Shown: positions 60,224 through 64,000 of the stretch, in pieces
Position numbering within the stretch: the stretch's first letter is position 1
Layout: each line of letters begins with the position of its first letter
Source: CATOSP01 sp965216155
GTDB taxonomy: Bacteria; Chloroflexota; Dehalococcoidia; Lucifugimonadales; UBA3495
Length of the DNA: 64,000 bases
Assembly: GCA_965216155.1 (NCBI GenBank)
Contig: CBDCFD010000006.1
Coordinates: 1,116,001-1,180,000, forward strand
Direction: 5' to 3'
Made by a program: the position numbers and the translations under genes
The notes under the pieces: generated by a model
The model's database searches: none
What the model saw: the letters and a program-made list of their open reading frames with translations, nothing else
Told to the model about the DNA's origin: nothing

Positions 60224-62992
60224 CTATATCACCAGCGCCGCACCCTTGGGCCGCGCCTTCCCCCCATGCACCGACGGCTCGGCGCACCACTTGGCGGACA
60301 GGCGTCCCACTCCCTGGTACACGCCTTCGTCGAAACCGAGCAGGCCGCAGACTACCCGGCGGTCCAGCAGCGCCCGGTTGGGGTCGGCGTCGGCAAGGTA
60401 GGCGGGCTTCAGTTCCTTGTCGCGGAATTCTTCAAAAATCGCCTGGGCAGTGTCCAGTTGTTCGTCGCTGAGGGCGCGGAAGTCCAGAACCGGGAGGGAA
60501 GACAAAGCACTGATGGTTATGCTTGCTTTGCTTGACTGTTGACGGCTAGAGTGCCACCAATAGGCTAGAAGCCCCAGGGTGCTGTTGCCCCAGATTGCGA
60601 ATGCGCTATCAAACCGCCTGTCGTCGAAAATCACGTTGGGCCATACTCTGCCGCCGATTGATTCCCACTCGGTGAACGCAACTGCAAGAGCTTGAGAGCC
60701 GAAAGTGAAGTCACGGTTGATGTGGGAACGGCTGGCGGTGGCCCAAACAGCAGCGGCTCTAGCTTCCATCCCCTGCCTGACCTGTAGCTGCGAGTCAGGA
60801 GCGCATACCATCCGAGTTTCCTTTTTGGCGTCGTGGTTCCACAAGGATGGATAAGTGGCGGTTGGACTTGGGTGTGATTTGGTGAAAGGTGCAGCTGGAG
60901 ATTTGCCGACGATGTTCATGTCATAAATGCCGCGTTCTCCTACCTCAGTCAAGGGAACAATCTTGAGATCCATAGGTTTCGGCATAGCTGGGAGCCATAA
61001 CATTGAACACACCAAGGAGTAGGCGGTTTGGGCAGTGGAATAATCAATCAGACGCACGGCAGCCCAGCTCTCGCCGTTTGGACCAGCGTCAAACCTTAAC
61101 ATCTCTCCGGATATTTCATTGCCGACGAACACGGGCGTCCCGCCATAAGGGCCACGTTCGATATCCCGCACATACCCAGCTCCAATTATGGGTGTAGCGA
61201 CGGCGCCAGCATGGGCAAATCCTTGTGGGCGACGGCGCAATGAGGTGCAATGAACCCGTGAAAGTAGTGAATGGTCATCCTTCGCTAAGTTCTTGCGGGC
61301 GATCACCAGACACTCCGCCATTCCGGTATCCGCCGAAAAGGACATGTCCTTGCCGTTGGCGGCAATGCTCACAACCATCAAATCCGTATAATCCCGTGCC
61401 AGCATCTCTCTGAAACTCTGCCATGACAGACCGGCAGCAGCAGACAAGGGCAACACTAGCGCGAGCACCCCGCCGGGCTTGAGCTTGCGATGGGCCAGGG
61501 CTGCAAAACCTGAGGCAATCCCGGCATAACCGTGGTAGCAAGTGCCTTTGGTGTACTGACTCAGTTGTTTCGCCATCTCCTTCTGTGCATCTAATGCGGT
61601 GCTCAATCCCCTAAATTGCTTGACGTAGTCTTCCTGTCTTTCGTTACCTTCCCAATCCGAGCCAGCTCGCGTAAAAGGGGGGTTCATTATCACCAGGTCG
61701 AAGCCCCCGTCGTGGATGTCTACGTTGACCTGTGCGGCGGTCTCCTCGCCAACGCTGCCGGTGCGGAGGGCCGGGTCGCTGGTGTTGAACAAGGTCAACT
61801 CAGTTGAGGACTGAAGTAGTTCCAGCGATCCTATCTTCACGCTGCCGTCCGCCTGGCGGCCGTAGGGCATGGTGTAGAGACGGGAGTTTCCGAAACTGAC
61901 CGACGGCTCCATTCCAGACAGTGTAGACCCCGTGATATGAATGGCCGACGGCATTACGTCGCAGCCGTACAGGACTTCTTCCATCATCACCGGATGCAGC
62001 ACGGAAGCATCGCCGCCTGCGCGCTCGTGGCGGGAAGCGATTTGCTCGTAGACCGCCGAGAGCAACGCGCCGGTGCCGCAGGCGAAATCGCCGATGCGGA
62101 GCTTGCCGATGGCTTCGGCGTCGGACCAGTCCACCCCGTCCATCTTGGCTACCGCGAGGCGGGCCAGCAATGCCGCCGACGCAGGCAGGGTATAGAAGGT
62201 TGCCAGGTACTTGCGGTCTGCGATGAGGCGCTGGAAGATGCGTCCGGTCAGGTCGTGGGCGTTGTCAACGCCGGTTGCGTCGATTCGTTGGGCGGTCTCG
62301 CGCAGTCCCCGCAAGAGTCCGGCGGCGGGGTCGCCGGGTATCTGCTCCAGGATGTCCTTGGCGATGGCGAAGATTGGCCAGTAGTTGATTTTCAGAATTT
62401 CGGCCCACGCCGCCAGCGTTTCATCCTGCGGGTTGGCTACGCCGGGGCCGCAGACCAGGAGCAGGGGTTTTACGCCCTCGTGCATCCCCGCGATGCGCTG
62501 GTGAAAGACCATAGCGTTGGCGATGATGGCGCAGGCCATCCGGCGAGTCTGCGGAACGGATACCAGGCGGATAAGGTCCGCCAAGTCGGTTACGGAGCCT
62601 TCCAGCCAGCCGGATTCGGGGAAGCGGCTGCCATCCTCATGCAGGACGCAGTAGGAGAGGCGAGCCTCAGCCACGGCCTGGCGCACATCGTAGGCGTTTT
62701 CCACAGCCTGGGGGTAGCGCAGGGCGATGGCGGCCTCGACGGTCCGCGACCCGCCTACGACTTTGAGACCCAGGCGGTCGGAAGCGTCCTTTTCCGCTTC
62801 GGGGGCCGGTTCATACTCGGCTTCGACTACGACAGGGGAGCGGCCCGGGGCGGTAATCAGCACGTCGGCATGGCGGCCCGGATGGTCGATGAAAGTCTGA
62901 GTATTCTCCGAGCGGACTTCGCAGCCGGGCATCATCCGGCGGAGCAAATCGCCAAGGGCGTTGTTGGCGTTGGGTTCGGTCTGGTGGGGCAT
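60224..62992 (-). CDS. N-6 DNA methylase with nuclease-like N-terminus (type IIG-like)
   Basis: 922 residues. An N-terminal segment HADVLITAPGRSPVVVEAEYEP (residues 41-62) fits a PD-(D/E)xK-like pattern (D43, E57, E59) without the standard Lys. A helical linker leads to adenine-methylase motif I IGDFACGTGALLSAV (303-308) and motif IV DLVIMNPPFTRAG (437-440). The C-terminal half may recognise the target. Start at MPHQTEPNAN. The large size fits combined restriction-modification proteins. Probably a defence gene. Confidence 0.8.
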   Translation of the reverse strand: MPHQTEPNANNALGDLLRRMMPGCEVRSENTQTFIDHPGRHADVLITAPGRSPVVVEAEYEPAPEAEKDASDRLGLKVVGGSRTVEAAIALRYPQAVENAYDVRQAVAEARLSYCVLHEDGSRFPESGWLEGSVTDLADLIRLVSVPQTRRMACAIIANAMVFHQRIAGMHEGVKPLLLVCGPGVANPQDETLAAWAEILKINYWPIFAIAKDILEQIPGDPAAGLLRGLRETAQRIDATGVDNAHDLTGRIFQRLIADRKYLATFYTLPASAALLARLAVAKMDGVDWSDAEAIGKLRIGDFACGTGALLSAVYEQIASRHERAGGDASVLHPVMMEEVLYGCDVMPSAIHITGSTLSGMEPSVSFGNSRLYTMPYGRQADGSVKIGSLELLQSSTELTLFNTSDPALRTGSVGEETAAQVNVDIHDGGFDLVIMNPPFTRAGSDWEGNERQEDYVKQFRGLSTALDAQKEMAKQLSQYTKGTCYHGYAGIASGFAALAHRKLKPGGVLALVLPLSAAAGLSWQSFREMLARDYTDLMVVSIAANGKDMSFSADTGMAECLVIARKNLAKDDHSLLSRVHCTSLRRRPQGFAHAGAVATPIIGAGYVRDIERGPYGGTPVFVGNEISGEMLRFDAGPNGESWAAVRLIDYSTAQTAYSLVCSMLWLPAMPKPMDLKIVPLTEVGERGIYDMNIVGKSPAAPFTKSHPSPTATYPSLWNHDAKKETRMVCAPDSQLQVRQGMEARAAAVWATASRSHINRDFTFGSQALAVAFTEWESIGGRVWPNVIFDDRRFDSAFAIWGNSTLGLLAYWWHSSRQQSSKASITISALSSLPVLDFRALSDEQLDTAQAIFEEFRDKELKPAYLADADPNRALLDRRVVCGLLGFDEGVYQGVGRLSAKWCAEPSVHGGKARPKGAALVI

Positions 62993-63158
62993 GTTTACCG
63001 CCTTTAGACGGGGACGATTTAACGCAAAGGCGCAGAGACGCAAAGCAGTATAGCAAACGCTATCGGGAAACTCTCCCTGTCAGCGTCATGTGGCGGATGG
63101 TACTCTTTGCTTGTATACTGGGGCGCGAATTGGACAGGTCAGGAAGGGGGGAGAATCC

Positions 63159-64000
63159 GTGGAATTTGACATCGCCGTCCTGGGTGGGGACGGCATCGGA
63201 CCGGAGGTTACCGCGCAGAGCGTCCGGGTGCTGGAGGAGGCGGGGCGGGTTTTTGGGCACCGGTTCCGGCTGGAGTACGGGGACGTTGGCGGGGTGTCTA
63301 TCGACAACCACGGGACGCCCCTCTTGCCCTCGGTGCGAGACCTGGCCGGAGGCAGCGACTCGGTGCTGTTCGGCGCGGTCGGCGGGCCCAAGTGGGACGA
63401 CCCCACCGCCACGATGCGGCCGGAGGACGGCCTGCTGCAACTGAGGGCTCATCTGGGCGTGTTCGCCAACATCCGCCCGGTCAAGGTCTACCCCCTGCTG
63501 GCCGACTCCAACGTGCTCAAGCCCCATGTCCTGGATGGTGTGGACATGGTGGTGGTCCGGGAGTTGACCGGCGGCCTCTACTATGCCCAGCCCAAGGAGC
63601 GCCACGAGACACCCCAGGGCTGGACCGCCGTGGACACGCTGCGCTACACGGAGTCCGAGATTGAACGGATTCTCCGGGTCGGCTTCGAACTTGCCCAGGG
63701 GCGCAGGGGGAAATTGACCTCGGTGGACAAGGCCAACGTGCTGGAATCGTCGCGGCTTTGGCGGCAGGTGGCCACCCGCATGGCGGCGGAATACCCTGAC
63801 GTTAATTTGGAGCATGTGCTGGTGGACGCCTGCGCCATGCAGCTAATCCAGCGTCCCGCCAGTTTTGACGTGATAGTCGCCGAGAACACTTTTGGCGACA
63901 TATTGACCGACGAAGCCTCGGTGCTGGCCGCGTCGATGGGCCTTCTCCCGTCCGCCAGCCTCGCCGAGGCGCCGATGGAAGGACGCCGGACGTCCGGGTT
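63159..64000 (+). CDS. leuB: 3-isopropylmalate dehydrogenase, cut by the window end
   Basis: A GTG start with GGAAGGGGGGAG upstream opens a frame to the window edge (280 codons). IAVLGGDGIGPEVTAQS, FGAVGGPKWDD, LRAHLGVFANIRPVKVYP, VVVRELTGGLYYAQPKERHETPQG, LTSVDKANVLESSRLWRQV, VDACAMQLIQRP and AENTFGDILTDEASVLAASMGLLPSAS are family motifs. Leucine biosynthesis, oxidative decarboxylation of 3-isopropylmalate. Other leu genes are not visible. Confidence 0.93.
   Translation, partial: MEFDIAVLGGDGIGPEVTAQSVRVLEEAGRVFGHRFRLEYGDVGGVSIDNHGTPLLPSVRDLAGGSDSVLFGAVGGPKWDDPTATMRPEDGLLQLRAHLGVFANIRPVKVYPLLADSNVLKPHVLDGVDMVVVRELTGGLYYAQPKERHETPQGWTAVDTLRYTESEIERILRVGFELAQGRRGKLTSVDKANVLESSRLWRQVATRMAAEYPDVNLEHVLVDACAMQLIQRPASFDVIVAENTFGDILTDEASVLAASMGLLPSASLAEAPMEGRRTSG

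Noticed and set aside
61937..63007. Plus-strand ORF of 356 residues
   Set aside because: Antisense shadow of the methylase gene; low-complexity Gly/Val/Asp-rich pattern.
1..64000. CRISPR arrays, rRNA and tRNA genes
   Set aside because: No regularly spaced direct repeats, rRNA landmarks or cloverleaf with TTCGA-type arm were recognised by eye.

Overview
The window looks like a chromosomal piece of an uncultured, GC-rich bacterium, most likely Chloroflexota (Dehalococcoidia/SAR202-like). This placement is an inference from gene content: PspA with PspAA, a thiolase-like/DUF35 pair, DUF1800/DUF1501, a UGSC selenoprotein, a tryptophan T-box and many small VOC, cupin and CMD proteins. No rRNA, tRNA or CRISPR array was seen. 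It is a mosaic of short operons, several carrying broken genes.

Layout. 1-4.1 kb: a NudC-type Nudix hydrolase, a TOPRIM/AAA-ATPase pair (ATPase frameshifted in Walker A), a membrane protein and a VOC protein. 4.1-9.8 kb: MqnA-like and M28-like proteins, then a DUF1800-DUF1501-NHL operon with a good promoter. 10.1-12.1 kb: a winged-helix/glucose-6-phosphate dehydrogenase fusion behind a perfect 50-bp palindrome. 12.3-13.9 kb: a UGSC selenoprotein gene with an in-frame UGA, and its partner gene. 14-18.5 kb: HicBA remnants, a CMD protein, a phosphoesterase and a thiolase-like/DUF35 pair. 18.6-31.2 kb: an envelope-stress block (PspA, PspAA, DUF4178, DUF350) next to a tight six-gene operon with a SecA paralogue, a transglutaminase-like protein, a carboxynorspermidine-decarboxylase-like enzyme, a DUF3326 protein and an EF-hand-like lipoprotein.

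31.4-40 kb: SMP-30, enoyl-CoA hydratase, cupin, an EmrA/EmrB-type exporter with a broken pump, an adaptor lipoprotein built from exact 32-residue repeats, and a cytochrome P450. 40.7-41.9 kb: an ISAs1-type insertion sequence with a perfect 10-bp target duplication, ending 9 bp past its duplication before the trp promoter. 41.9-50.3 kb: trpE-VOC-trpG-[antitoxin-ParE, HicB-HicA]-trpD-[DUF4258-DUF2283]-trpC-trpF-trpB under a Trp T-box; trpA is not here. 50.7-57.8 kb: an SDR protein, an alanine-glyoxylate-type aminotransferase and a convergent glcD-GDPD-glcE-glcF operon, which together could turn glycolate into glycine. 57.9-63 kb: a second ATPase/TOPRIM pair (TOPRIM frameshifted), DUF2283, a 54-residue membrane protein and a large N-6 DNA methylase, resembling a defence island. 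The window ends inside leuB.

Several frameshifts are single-base changes in G runs, so some broken genes may be assembly errors. Others (a 7-bp duplication and in-frame TAA/TAG codons) are not of that type. The most novel candidates are the SecA-paralogue/transglutaminase/polyamine-type operon, the toxin-antitoxin cassettes coupled into the T-box-controlled trp operon, and the duplicated ATPase-TOPRIM modules.
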